Assembly: GCA_947184155.2 (NCBI GenBank) | Contig: CAMXCT020005135.1 | Location: 92,001 to 156,000 of the forward strand | DNA: 64,000 nt | Origin: Cladocopium goreaui | Taxonomy: Eukaryota; Sar; Dinophyceae; Suessiales; Symbiodiniaceae | Direction: 5' to 3' | Part shown: piece by piece, positions 23,183 through 33,227 of the stretch | How the letters are laid out: the number at the start of each line of letters is the position of its first letter | How positions within the stretch are numbered: position 1 is the first letter of the stretch | The notes under the pieces: generated by a model | What the model was told of the DNA's origin: nothing | What the model saw: only the letters and a program-made list of their open reading frames with translations | The model's database searches: none | Position numbers and translations under genes: made by a program

Positions 23183-23841
23183 CTATTGATGATACAGACT
23201 TGGATTTTGGGGTACCATTTTTTTCAGACATGTGACAAACCCATAGTTGCCATAGTTCAGTACGGAACAATGATGACAGCCAAAATAACTGTTTAACTCG
23301 CAAATGTGAAGATGGTTTCGTGAAGCCCAGCATGGTTCATCCCTTGCAAAGATGTCAAACCGAGTGTAATGGCATTTCAATTCTTTGCTTCTCACTTCCT
23401 TGTGGAAACACAACCTGGGCAGGGCAACTTCAAAGCGTGCCAGTGTGTATGTGGGCAAGAAAATAGTGAAGCCATGACATGGCAAGCAACTCGAACAATG
23501 AAGTTGTCTGTCGTTTCGAAAGGAGGCCATCACAGAACATATTTGGATCGGCAGTGAAATTACTGTGTCACACTTATCATGCCTTAAGAAAAAAATAACC
23601 AGAAGCAATGCTGCATTCGATGGCCCGTTGAAGTGCTGTGAAGGCGCGGTCATTGTGCAGAAAAGACCAGCCATCACCTTATTACCACGTTGCCAGTCTG
23701 ACATGGCCAGTGGACAAAAAGAACACTGGAGCAACAAAGGAGCAGGCAGAAACAGCAAGAAGAGTACAATCAACATATATCAACATGAACATGTTGGAGT
23801 TCTTACCGGCACATCTTGCGACCATGCTAAGAAGCTGAAAC
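23183..23841 (-). CDS. Candidate gene with a 197-codon open frame
   Basis: The frame 23776-23183 (minus) contains a convincing stretch ARFEVALPRLCFHKEVRSKE followed by LKCHYTRFDIFARDEPCWAS. Upstream, a tiny exon 23814-23841 (LLSMVARCA) lies between the acceptor ATTTTGTTTCAG and the donor GTAAGAAC. The N-terminal part of the long frame is hydrophobic and may be intron. Function is unknown. Cysteine and histidine spacing is not a known finger. Confidence 0.35.
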
Positions 23842-23997
23842 AAAATATATAGGTCAACCTTCGACTCAATCTGTGAAACCCTTCTCTGCACGCCAAGATT
23901 CTATTGATATTGGAATGAGACTAAACCTGGGCCGCGGTCATGAACGAGGTCAAGCTTACAAGGAAACTTGGAACAATTTCCTGCATTTGGAGAAGTG

Positions 23998-24100
23998 GGT
24001 GTGTCTGACAATAGGGGTATATCTTTCAACGTGACAATTTAACAAAAGGAAAATTATGATGAATCTATGGATTTCGGGGTACTCTATTTTCAGACAAACC
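23998..24100. mobile_element. Inverted-repeat element, family B
   Basis: Left end GGTGTGTCTGACAATAGGGG and right end GGTACTCTATTTTCAGACAA (then ACC) are inverted repeats of about 24 bases. The left end supplies a GT and the right end TTTTCAG/ACAAACC, an acceptor. On the minus strand the ends also read GT...TTGTCAG. The segment just upstream on the plus strand reads NEVKLTRKLGTISCIWRSG, but the frame meets a stop after the element, so splicing is not shown for this copy. Confidence 0.55.
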
Positions 24101-24109
24101 TAGTTGGAT

Positions 24110-25260
24110 ACGCAATGTAGCTAAAGAAATAGTAAAGCAACGACAATAATCATATATATGTTGGTCAAAATGGACATTTTTTTGCCAATACATAAGTTAG
24201 TAAGGCCTGTACAAAGTTTAGTGTTGCCACTTTGCCTGGTCCCCCGGAATTGCACTGCTTTGCTGACCATGCCTTTGGACTCCCGGTAAAAGCAAAAATA
24301 AATCAAGAACTGCACACGCAATAATAGCCGCCGCCGTCCTTGTTGTTGTTCTTTTCTTTGTTATGTTTAAATTGAATTTAGATAGCAAAGAAAACAGTTT
24401 ATAGTTTGTTGTTTCAACAAAGAATCTGTTGTCACAAAGAAACGACAAATAATGCAGAATTTCTGCAGGTTCAAAATACTTTAGTTCTTACTTCACCGTG
24501 TAGAAAAAGGGATGTTTTTCGAGCTGATAAAGGCCTCCCCCCTTTGGAGGCCTAGTAAAAAAACATGTGTATGTATATATATATAATTAATATATAATTA
24601 TATATATATATTTGTACATCAAGAAATGTAAGGGCAATAATAAACTGCCACCATTTGGTCATGTTGTTGTTTATTTGTTTTGCTTCGAAAAGCAGAGAAC
24701 CAGTTTGCAATTTCAATAACATACAGAACGAAGTAAAAACAATGATAAATCATCAGGGGTGAAAGCGATGACAACTCGTGCAATTGTCCTGGTAGTCTTT
24801 GTTTGCCATGTTCTTTCGTTTTACAATGATGTCAAAAGGGAAAGAAAAGGAATTAATTGAGCGACCTAGACCTTCCCCCAGGAAAAAGATGGAAAAAGGT
24901 CATGTGTATTATGGGTTTTTTTCGCGTTTCCCGGTTAAAAGGTCATGTGTATTATGGGTTTTTTTTCGCGTTTCCCGGTTTCGCTTTTTTTTGGGTGGGT
25001 GGGTGATTGTTACCGCTTCAGCATGCTTTAACATGCTGTAACTACATCATACAGTATACACCATAGAACATCCAGAGCCAATCCGAGGAATTCCCCTTGG
25101 ACTCAACAGTTCCTGTTACAAAGTCATGCTGAGCTTGAAACTTGCCGTGATGAGAATTGCCAAGCAATATGCCGATAAAGAAAGACCTCAGTCAGTCTCA
25201 TCATGCGATCAGACATCCCAAACTCAAGAAAAATTGAGTCTTTCTCCACAGGCACTACAC
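24110..25260. other. No supported gene; local 43-bp duplication
   Basis: The block AAAAGGTCATGTGTATTATG then GGTTTTTTTCGCGTTTCCCGG occurs twice in tandem at about 24893-24980. The rest is AT-rich, including a TA tract at 24570-24615, with no convincing exon. Confidence 0.5.
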
Positions 25261-25261
25261 G

Positions 25262-25630
25262 TTAGAAAAACCTTTTAAACCGTAAGACCTCCCTGTATGC
25301 CTGTATGCATAGCAACCACAACGCAAGACAACAATCTTCACTGACTAATGCGCCTAAACCAAATTCTCCTGACATTTCTTTGCAATGGATCTGAAGGTCA
25401 AGAGATTGTCGGAAACTGGCTTGGTCAGTACCGGAGAAAAACAATGAAAAACATACCAATTCAATGTTACCTGCCATGCTGCATCCACATGCAGAAGGGC
25501 ACCATGGCTTTCTTGAGGTTTGCGGGTTGCCAGCCGCCCAAGTATTTGGCCTTTGCGTGACGAAACCGGAAAAGTGTTGGTGAAGAAACGCATGACTCGC
25601 TGTATCTGTTCATGCTGCAGTCGAATCATG
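25262..25630 (-). CDS. Two-exon 3' end of a gene of unknown function
   Basis: On the minus strand, exon 25471-25630 starts after the strong acceptor TTGGTTCCTTGTCAG. It reads MIRLQHEQIQRVMRFFTNTF and on to HGALLHVDAAWQ, ending phase 0 at CAG/GTAACA. Exon 25262-25390 follows the acceptor CTTGACCTTCAG and reads IHCKEMSGEFGLGALVSEDC, ending in LRFKRFF and a stop. The 80-nt GT-AG intron keeps the phase. Upstream, 25655-25735 reads LVYLGALIFGRPKSSTTAEP, possibly an earlier exon with a GC donor. No domain is recognised. Confidence 0.5.
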
Positions 25631-25884
25631 CTGACAAGGAACCAAGTGGTACGCACAGCTCAACATGTTGCCTTAGGCTCTGCAGTGGTGGAACTCTTGG
25701 GCCGTCCAAAAATCAAAGCCCCAAGGTAGACCAGCGAGTTATTCCACGGAAATATCTGCATTCCGGGAATGTTTGTGGGTGCCATAATGACATTATAGGT
25801 TCACCATCCGCAAGAGATGCTGCATTACAACTATACGTGTATATATATAGTTGGAGCACGGTCTTTATCTGGCCGTGCGTTTTC

Positions 25885-26273
25885 GTGCACATTGGGGGGG
25901 TGGGGTGGGGTGGGTTGGGGCATGTGGTAACGTTCATGTGAACTTGCTAGGTAAGTGGACTCGTCTCTGTGTGCGCCGTTATGTGCGTGTAGACATGGGT
26001 GGGGTGGGGTGGGGGGGTGGGGTGGGGTGGGGCATGTGGTAACGTTCATGTGAACTTGCTAGGTAAGTGGACTCGTCTCTGTGTGTGCCGTTATGTGCGT
26101 GTAGACATGGGTGGGGTGGGGTGGGGTGGGGCATGTGTTAACGTTCATGTGAACTTGCTAGGTAAGTGGACTCGTCTCTGTGTGTGCCGTTATGTGCGTG
26201 TAGACATGGGTGGGGTGGGGTGGGGTGGGGCATGTGGTAACGTTCATGTGAACTTGCTAGGTAAGTGGACTCG
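25885..26273. repeat. 100-112 bp G-rich tandem repeat, 4 copies
   Basis: Each unit has GGGGTGGGGTGGGGTGGGG-like runs, then CATGTGGTAACGTTCATGTG, AACTTGCTAGGTAAGTGGAC and CTGTGTGTGCCGTTATGTGC. Spacing of the GTAAGT motif is 112, 99 and 99 bases. The G-runs could form quadruplexes. GCTAG/GTAAGTGG looks like a consensus splice donor repeated four times. Confidence 0.95.
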
Positions 26274-26964
26274 TCTCTTGTAAGTGTTCGGGTACTTGTA
26301 ACTGATACGTCATGCTGCGCTCTTGTAAGTGCTCGGGTACTTGTAACTGATACGTCATGCTGCGCTCTTGTAAGTGCTCGGGTACTTGTAACTGATACGT
26401 CATGCTACGCTCTTGTAAGTGTTCGGGTACTTTGAACTGATACGTCATGCTACGCTCTTGTAAGTGTTCGGGTACTTGTAACTGATACGTCATGCTACGC
26501 TCTTGCAAGTGTTCGGGTACTTGTAACTGATACGTCATGCTACGCTCTTGTAAGTGTTCGGTTACTTTGAACTGATACGTCATGCTACGCTCTTGTAAGT
26601 GCTCGGGTACTTGTAACTGATACGTCATGCTACGCTCTTGTAAGTGTTTGGTTACTTTGAACTGATACGTCATGCTGCGCTCTTGTAAGTGCTCGGGTAC
26701 TTGTAACTGATACGTCATGCTACGCTCTTGTAAGTGTTCGGGTACTTTGAACTGATACGTCATGCTACGCTCTTGTAAGTGTTCGGGTACTTGTAACTGA
26801 TACGTCATGCAACGCTCTTGTAAGTGTTCGGGTACTTTGAACTGATACGTCATGCTACGCTCTTGTAAGTGTTCGGGTACTTGTAACTGATACGTCTTGG
26901 AGGACTTTGAAAGAATTCCTTCCTGCTCACATGGTCTTGAAACACAAAGACCGTGGGCATTCAA
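26257..26964 (-). CDS. Open frame made of a 15-residue repeat
   Basis: A 45-bp unit repeats about 14 times at 26274-26895. On the minus strand it is open for 235 codons. Each unit gives a 15-residue peptide, TYQLQVPEHLQERSM, alternating with TYQFKVPEHLQERSM. Because 45 is a multiple of 3, the frame is kept throughout. Many differences between units are synonymous (GAA/GAG, CGT/CGC, TTA/TTG). The first 22 residues, before the repeats, are non-repetitive. It may be an exon coding a repetitive helical region, or a stop-free minisatellite. The neighbouring exon at 26976 is in another frame. Confidence 0.35.
   Translation of the reverse strand: MNAHGLCVSRPCEQEGILSKSSKTYQLQVPEHLQERSMTYQFKVPEHLQERCMTYQLQVPEHLQERSMTYQFKVPEHLQERSMTYQLQVPEHLQERSMTYQFKVTKHLQERSMTYQLQVPEHLQERSMTYQFKVTEHLQERSMTYQLQVPEHLQERSMTYQLQVPEHLQERSMTYQFKVPEHLQERSMTYQLQVPEHLQERSMTYQLQVPEHLQERSMTYQLQVPEHLQETSPLT
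26274..26895. repeat. 45-bp tandem repeat, about 14 copies
   Basis: Unit CTCTTGTAAGTGTTCGGGTA then CTTGTAACTGATACGTCATG and CTACG, with two main variants (CTTGTAACTG and CTTTGAACTG) that alternate irregularly. It follows directly on the G-rich 100-bp array and shares its TTGTAAGTG-like junction. Confidence 0.97.
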
Positions 26965-26975
26965 CGATGCACCCG

Positions 26976-27226
26976 TCAGTAACGCAATATGTGTTCATGT
27001 GGTGCTGGCGCTCCACCCTGGACAATCCAGATCCCCAAAGGTTCCTGGAAGAACTCGAACAGTTGCTGTGAGAAAAAAAACCAATCAGAAAATGTCCGCT
27101 GGAAGTGCGATCAGTTTCTTTGGTTTCAACATCATTTACTTGTATGAATGCCTGTCTTTGGTTATAGTTAGCTGTTCGATGCAAGTGAAGGTCCGTTGCA
27201 AGGTCGTCTGGCAGGTTGTGCCACAT
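26976..27226 (-). CDS. Two-exon 3' end of a small or partial gene
   Basis: On the minus strand, exon 27141-27226 (MWHNLPDDLATDLHLHRTAN to AFIQ) ends phase 0 at CAA/GTAAAT. After an intron of about 75 nt with a very strong acceptor (GGTTTTTTTTCTCACAG), exon 26976-27065 reads QLFEFFQEPLGIWIVQGGAP and ends HILRY and a stop. The upstream exon lies in a roughly 70-bp tandem duplication, so its 5' part may be a recent copy. A stop lies just before the ATG. No family is recognised. Confidence 0.45.
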
Positions 27227-27313
27227 TCATCAATACATAACATGTTGAAATCCAGGTCGGTTGCAAGGTCGTCTGGCAGGCTGTGCCAACTTCATCAATA
27301 CATAACATGTGGA
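27183..27313. repeat. Direct duplication of about 63-70 bp
   Basis: The block GGTTGCAAGGTCGTCTGGCA to ATCAATACATAACATGT occurs twice, at about 27190-27244 and 27258-27312, with a few substitutions. It overlaps a candidate minus-strand exon and may reflect recent tandem duplication. Confidence 0.85.
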
Positions 27314-27314
27314 A

Positions 27315-27635
27315 TTACAAAAAAATGCGTTTTGGCCTAGGCGAAACACTTGTTTTTTCATTTCCTGCACCAGAATAAGGGGGGTTCTTGTCTTTGAACT
27401 CACATCAAAACAATACAGCTCGAATTAGTTGGGGAGTTCTGAGAAACATCAAAAATGATAGTTTCGCCTAGGCGAAACGCTAGATTTTGATTTTATGCAC
27501 CAGAATCACGGTTTTTTTGCCTTGGAAATCACATCAACCAAAATCCTATTGGCACGACCACATCAAACATCATCCATGACACCCCGTTGATCACAAAAAC
27601 ACCACGGCCAGATAAAGACCGTGTTCCTAGTTACA
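27315..27635. other. Repeated palindromic CGCCTAGGCG blocks
   Basis: Two related 45-base blocks (near 27332 and 27462) carry CCTAGGCGAAAC then a T-rich stretch and GCACCAGAAT. The second contains the perfect palindrome TTTCGCCTAGGCGAAA. No gene is seen. Confidence 0.5.
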
Positions 27636-27639
27636 TAAT

Positions 27640-27746
27640 GTTACATATATGCATAGATATATGTATAGATATATGTATAGATATATGTATAGATATATGT
27701 ATAGATATATGTATAGATAGATAGATATGTACATATATATATATGT

Positions 27747-27795
<49 letters not shown>

Positions 27796-27946
27796 TAGAT
27801 AGACAGACAGACAGATGGATAAATAGATAGATAGATAGACAGACAGATAGATAGATAGATAGACAGACAGGTAGATGGATAGATGGATAGATGGATAGAT
27901 GGATAGATGGATAGATGGATAGATGGATAGATGGATAGATAGATAG

Positions 27947-27979
<33 letters not shown>
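27640..27979. repeat. Compound ATAGATAT / AGAT / AGAC microsatellite
   Basis: Runs of GTATAGATATAT, then AGAT, AGAC and GGAT tetramers over about 340 bases. The minus-strand frames reading SIYLSIYLS are translations of the tract. The tract begins directly at the end of a candidate exon (27980-28049). Confidence 0.95.
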
Positions 27980-28756
27980 CCCTGAGATTCCTGATTCTTC
28001 GCCATGATCTGACGCCAAGCTAAGTGGCCAGAGGCTGCCCATGGAACTCCTGCAAGGAGTGGGCAAAAAAATATGAAATGATGACATCTATCTGTATGTA
28101 TAAGTATACATAGAGTACCGTATTCTATCTATCTTACTAACTGACAAACGATCTAATCTAATCTTACCTGAAAACTTCGCCGAGCAGACCTCAAAACCAG
28201 GAATTGGGAATTGGGAGAGGCAAGATTGAACATTTTCGATTGCATCCTTCAGATCTTTGTGAAACTCAAGCGAGCGCGCTATCCAAGGAATGATCTTCAA
28301 TCGCGGAATTCGACAAACAGCGTCTCAATTGTTAAATTTCGCCTATGACCTGAGATCTGCAGAAACAAGAGTGCACATCCAGCATTTTGCATTGTATAGA
28401 CTAGATTCGCCACGTAGATTGGAATAGACACATAGACATAGATAGAAAAATGTCAATAGAAGGATGCGGTAGATGAACGCGATAGATAGATGTGATAGTA
28501 TGTTCATATATATGTATAATATACTTACATATGTACATAATTGTATATATACACATTTTAACTTAATATAATTGAATATATCGTATATTAATGACCGGTA
28601 GCAATGACAAAACATGAAAAACAAATGACAGAGAAATGACACACATGATCAAAAATACATAGTTCATCACATGATATTTCCTCTCAATCAGAACTTACTG
28701 GTAAGTAAATCATAGCTTCAGAAAGGTATAGCAAGGTGCCAGAGGTCCCAACAAAG
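27980..28756 (-). CDS. Three phase-matched exons of a gene with a hydrophobic segment
   Basis: On the minus strand, exon 28699-28756 follows the acceptor TTCCTGTTGTTGATCAG and reads [19 protein letters not shown], ending phase 0 at a GTAAGT donor. Exon 28168-28294 reads [20 protein letters not shown] to VCSAKFS, ending phase 1 at TCAG/GTAAGA. Exon 27980-28049 follows GCCCACTCCTTGCAG, keeps phase and reads [20 protein letters not shown]. It then runs into an AGAT microsatellite, where a donor must lie or the frame continues as repeat. Introns are 404 and 118 nt, GT-AG. An upstream segment near 28876-28960 (RLWHHWLHQYAVWPQRRVFG) may be another exon. The hydrophobic stretch suggests a membrane protein; the family is unknown. 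Confidence 0.55.
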
Positions 28757-29526
28757 CTGATCAACAACAGGAAAACACGAAAAAAAAACATATCAACGTT
28801 GAACAATATAAGAATACCAGAGTCACTAGAGACTTCCCCCGGCTGTAAAAGAACTGAATAGAACTGATAGATTCTGACCCCGAAAACACGCCTTTGAGGC
28901 CACACTGCATACTGATGGAGCCAGTGATGCCAAAGACGGGTGCCAGCCTCTAGAGCTGGTCCCGGGTCATTTGGGGTTTCCCACGGGGCTCTGCCCATTG
29001 GACAATTATTTACGAAGTTAATGGTTCTCCATGGGGAAAATATGGGAAAATGATTCACCAAAAAAAAATGTCCACAGCTATCGACAATGATCCATTTACA
29101 GGTGATTTACGGATAAAAAACAGTGATTTTCCACAGTTGGGGTCAGTCATGTCTGTTATACATGCGTCTCTGTAGATACCATGGGAGAGAATGATGTTGC
29201 TGGGGGTCAAGATGTTTATCCCCCATCAATAGGCCATCTGGGATATATATGGATATATTTTATCCAGAAACAGGAGATTTACATCCAATAAAGGAACATT
29301 TTGATGGTGGAACATGATGGTTTAAACCAAAACCATTATATATATATATAGAGTTGGGGGGTACTCTGCCTTGGACAGATCAGCTCGGAAATTATGGAAA
29401 TTAGGATCAAGTGATATCAAGTGCCAATGCGGCCACAAATTTACGAATGAGACAAGTACTATTAGATCTATCAAATGGCCAAGCTATACATAGCTATACC
29501 ACGGAGACTCTACAGTTCGAATTCAC

Positions 29527-30188
29527 CTGGATCTGAGGATCCAACATGTAAGCATAGCTGCGATCGTTTGGAGTCCGTCGAAATTTCCAATCCATCCAAT
29601 AAGCGCGGAGCTCTTCAAAAACAATGACCTCACAGGAAACACAATGTCACAATATGTCACAATGCTAAAGATCGCACGCAATCTCAAATTTCCATAAATT
29701 TCCGCAAATATCTCACCTGCAATTTAGAATAATTTACAGTAGATCCAGCACGCCAAGCAGTCACTTGGTGATTCATTTCCTGGGTCTCCCAACAAGACAG
29801 ATGAATGGTGCGAAGTGTGCCGGAGTCCACTTCCGAAATATCCTGCAGATTTCGGTGATCCTCCGACTGAACTGCTATTCAAACAACGTCAACACTCGAC
29901 TGCTGAAGTGCAGCAAGCCACGTCGAAACTCTCAGGAAATCTAGCATAATCATGCACCATCTATATAGCATTAAGCGGAATCTCAGAAGAAAGAGATGGG
30001 ATGACATGATGTCGGAAAATGTGGAAAATCATGGAAAATCCATATCACACCTGACTGGCTTGTCTGAAATGTCCAATGGTTGCAGAATTGTCAAGTTCTG
30101 AGACCGACATTACGGAGGTCTTCACGCATTTGACAAGGCACTTCAGGATTCCATGGAAGAACCTCAGCTGACTCAGCCTGCCCAACAT
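29527..30188 (-). CDS. Exon chain of a gene of unknown function
   Basis: On the minus strand, exon 30051-30188 starts MLGRLSQLRFFHGILKCLVK and ends HFRQASQ at CAG/GTGTGA. A segment at about 29890-29985 reads FLRVSTWLAALQQSSVD. Exon 29717-29842 (acceptor CCGAAATCTGCAG) reads DISEVDSGTLRTIHLSCWET, ending SKLQ at CAG/GTGAGA. Exon 29527-29628 reads VIVFEELRAYWMDWKFRRTP to LDPQIQ, ending CAG/GTGAAT. The last two exons join phase 0 to 0 across an 88-nt intron. This may be the 5' part of the gene whose exons lie at 27980-28756. No domain was recognised. Confidence 0.5.
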
Positions 30189-30199
30189 CAGATTCTTCA

Positions 30200-31140
30200 A
30201 TGTTCAAAGTTTTCGTTTTAGTTCAGGTTGGTTCGCTCCATTGGGTCCACTCAAGCTTCGGCCCAAATGCTGCTTCACAATGCCTTGCAGTCTCGAACAG
30301 ATTCATGGCCCAGCAGCGAGCCACAAACGAAGAGTAAGATCAATTTGGCATAGAAGGCAGGCCTTGCGGAGTGGCACGGTCCAACTCTGCACTCCACATC
30401 TGCGAGCGAAATTGAGCTCTGTACGAAAGCTCGACGGGGCAGAGCTGAATGGCGTCTGGAGACCTTGAAAGAACGGTGCTGGATCATGTCAGCTCAAAAT
30501 TTGACATATTTGCACACAAGACACGACAGGTCATGACACGTCAGATTACGAGATTGTACATTATAGCTATGTCGGCAGCTCTTTGCAGCGTCAAAACATT
30601 TTGAAGCTGCTCTGCACACTTCTTCAATTATATTCCATCATTTTCCGACGAGGGACAGCACCAATCCTTCTTGACAGGCAAGGGATACCCCCATCAAAAT
30701 AGTGTTACCTCAGACTCCACCAAGGTTCAACTCTCAGATAAAACGCCAGCACTGGTGGATACTGAGATCATCTGAGATCTACACCTACCATCATGGTGGC
30801 AAAAATGCGAAACCTATCATGGCCAAGGTCAACCGAGGCTCAAATGTCTGCAGTAGAATGATGCTCATGTAAAAACCAGTCAAGCCTCTACAAGCCTGAA
30901 CTATGTGGTTTCTTGTCCCATGGTCAGCTTTTAGTAGACACGCGTAGAAATTCATTGCACAAAGCGAACACCAGCATGTGCCTGAACATCATAATGCTGT
31001 TGGTCCAGCCCAACACCAAGCCTTGGCAGCTGACGGCTGCTGTTGCAGCTCAAATCCGCTTCACTTACTCTACTCGTCCACTTCTTGCTGTTGGGGCTCT
31101 CCCACGTAGGACAAAGGTCAATTGAATGCACTTAGGACCA
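30200..31140. other. Probable intergenic region with weak coding hints
   Basis: A minus-strand stretch near 30320-30460 (RTELNFARRCGVQSWTVPLR) may be an exon, but no splice borders are convincing. The rest shows nothing. Confidence 0.3.
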
Positions 31141-31141
31141 C

Positions 31142-32935
31142 TTAGCCCCATTGTTCTCCAAGGAACAGAAGGTGATGTGCAACAGGGTCCTTGGAAACTG
31201 CGTAGCACGGAACTCTCCAAATCTGCACCACATCTTTCGAAGAAGGCAAGGATGTGTCTTCCAGCTTTGAGTGCAAACAAGCTTATGCAGCGGTACATAT
31301 CTACATAGGAAATTGTATTCACAGCAAACCATTCTGCCTGCGCTGGATATAGACACTGCCCACTTACAAAAATGTCCAAGTCCAAGTCTCTTGGCCCACT
31401 CTTTTGTTGCTGCATCTTCAAAGTCCAGTTCCATGGCTCTCAATTCGCCCGGTCAACTTTGGAACCCCGTGCTGCATCCAGTTCCATGATTCCTGTGGAT
31501 GGCGGCCCGCAGCAAGGAAGCTTTTCACATGCCACAGAGCCTGCTCCTCCCCATCAACCACTTCAGCCCAGCGATCTGTGGCCTGCAAAAGATGCAGTCA
31601 GTGGATCTTACCTTGCCGATGGACGTTGATCTTGTGCGTCTCGATCATTATCCATCACATGAACTGCATTAATGTGTCAAACCCAATGCTATAAACCTAC
31701 CATTTGTGGATGGTTTATACGACCCATTTCTGATAATTTTTGGGATGGTTTATTCTTGGGTTGCCATATTAACACACACAATCTCGCTGAAGTGAGGTCG
31801 AGACCTCGTCTTTGGGCATTTCGGCCTCGGGCGCCGGATCAACTGAGAGATTTTCTAACACATGCCATCCCTATGTCTGCGTGTGTTGTTCTTGACCTCA
31901 GCGCATTTTCTGGCAAAAGTAGTATATTGGCTACACATATACATACAACTAGGCTAAAAGAAATAGTTGTATGAGCATACTATATACACAATCTGTGCGT
32001 AACATGTGGAATATGAATATGATCCACTTGTATAACTATGCACATAAGTCTGAGTGGAGATATCAAACGTCACAAAACGTTAATCATATATATATACATA
32101 CTATTCTATTATACATATTATACTGTATATATAATATAGACATATATAGACTATATAGACTATATAGATAGACAATAGATATTCAAAAAAAACTCAAAAT
32201 GGTCCACTGAGCTGCCAAAATGGATCCAATGGAAGCCACCAGGTGGGTCTGAAGCTCGACGACCTGCCCAGTTCAGCAGCGTGGTGATGGAGTTTTTGAG
32301 GTTGATCCTTTCGGGGAAACGCTACTAGTACAGCAACTTAGAAGTTGATCTAACTTATCTTAACTTATGATGACATAACTATAACTTGTAGATTCTTGCA
32401 GCATCTTATCACCTTCGATTCTTCGTGTGTCAATCGACTCAGGATCACCAACTGCCTCTTCATCACAGAGATGATCCACCGCTGCTGACCTACAGAGAGA
32501 CTCAATGGAACCTTGCGGATACTGTCGTAATCAGCCGGCTAAACGTTCAGTCAAGGTCAGTAGTGTGCCTGTGATGTCCACAATGGATTGCGAATAAATG
32601 TGAATTAACCTACGTACCAGTACCTGCGTCGTTTTGAACTTCATTATAGGATAGCACAATTAAAACATATTAAAACCTATGACTATGATTCTGATACAAT
32701 AGTCTAGGGATGTTTAGACGATGAACATTGACATCCTTTACAGTACTTGTCCGATTCATTTTCCATTTGAACACCACAGCACCAGGGTTATGATCCCCAG
32801 CTGAGACTGCAACGAGTCAAGCGCCAATAACAGCTGCAGCATGGCTTTCAATGCAGCTTGCCGCACCTTGGACGTATGCTGAAGCAGCTGGCGGTCATTT
32901 TCTGTGATTATCAATGTGTCAGGCACTTCAAATTT
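31142..32935 (-). CDS. Multi-exon gene of unknown function
   Basis: Minus-strand exons, 5' to 3', begin with 32775-32935, reading FEVPDTLIITENDRQLLQHT, then SKVRQAALKAMLQLLLALDS and an LVLW end. It is joined in phase to 32386-32489, which follows CATTGAGTCTCTCTGTAG and reads SAAVDHLCDEEAVGDPESID. Next are 32207-32304 (ERINLKNSITTLLNWAGRRA), 31783-31847 (VDPAPEAEMPKDEVSTSLQR) and 31490-31592 (ATDRWAEVVDGEEQALWHVK). Then comes 31368-31434 (MELDFEDAATKEWAKRLGLG) with a GTAAGT donor, and a 3' exon ending at 31142, in one frame LEDTSLPSSKDVVQIWRVPC and a stop. The first exon is helical and amphipathic. Frames of the last three pieces do not all agree, so a missed exon, alternative frame or assembly error is possible. 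No family is named. Confidence 0.45.
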
Positions 32936-32939
32936 GGAT

Positions 32940-33225
32940 CATATAGACTTATGTATATAGATTGTAAAAAAAAAACGAGTATGTTAGAGCATAATTTGTA
33001 TGTGCATACCCAGAGAATATTGCTAAACACACATTCACCGCTTTCACCCATTTTTCGAGGACAGACCAACAAGGAGGATCTGTGAAGCAGATTGAACAGA
33101 CAGGGACTCCTCTCAAATGATTTATTTCAACCGGAATATGACTGTGGACTGTGGACATGACAAAAAATGATAAAGATGCACGCAATCTTGCCCCATGGTG
33201 ACAGGTTTTGAAACCGCTGAAATCT
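32940..33225 (-). CDS. Candidate exon between two minus-strand genes
   Basis: The minus strand at about 33046-33116 reads RGVPVCSICFTDPPCWSVLE then KW at a GTGAAA donor. The CxxC suggests a small metal site. It could be an upstream exon of the 31.1-32.9 kb gene, or unrelated. The acceptor is uncertain. Confidence 0.3.
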
Positions 33226-33227
33226 GC

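Noticed and set aside
27631..28087. [13 protein letters not shown] ORFs of 124 and 148 codons
   Set aside because: Repeat translation of an AGAT/AGAC microsatellite; only the first residues, upstream of the tract, look like an exon.
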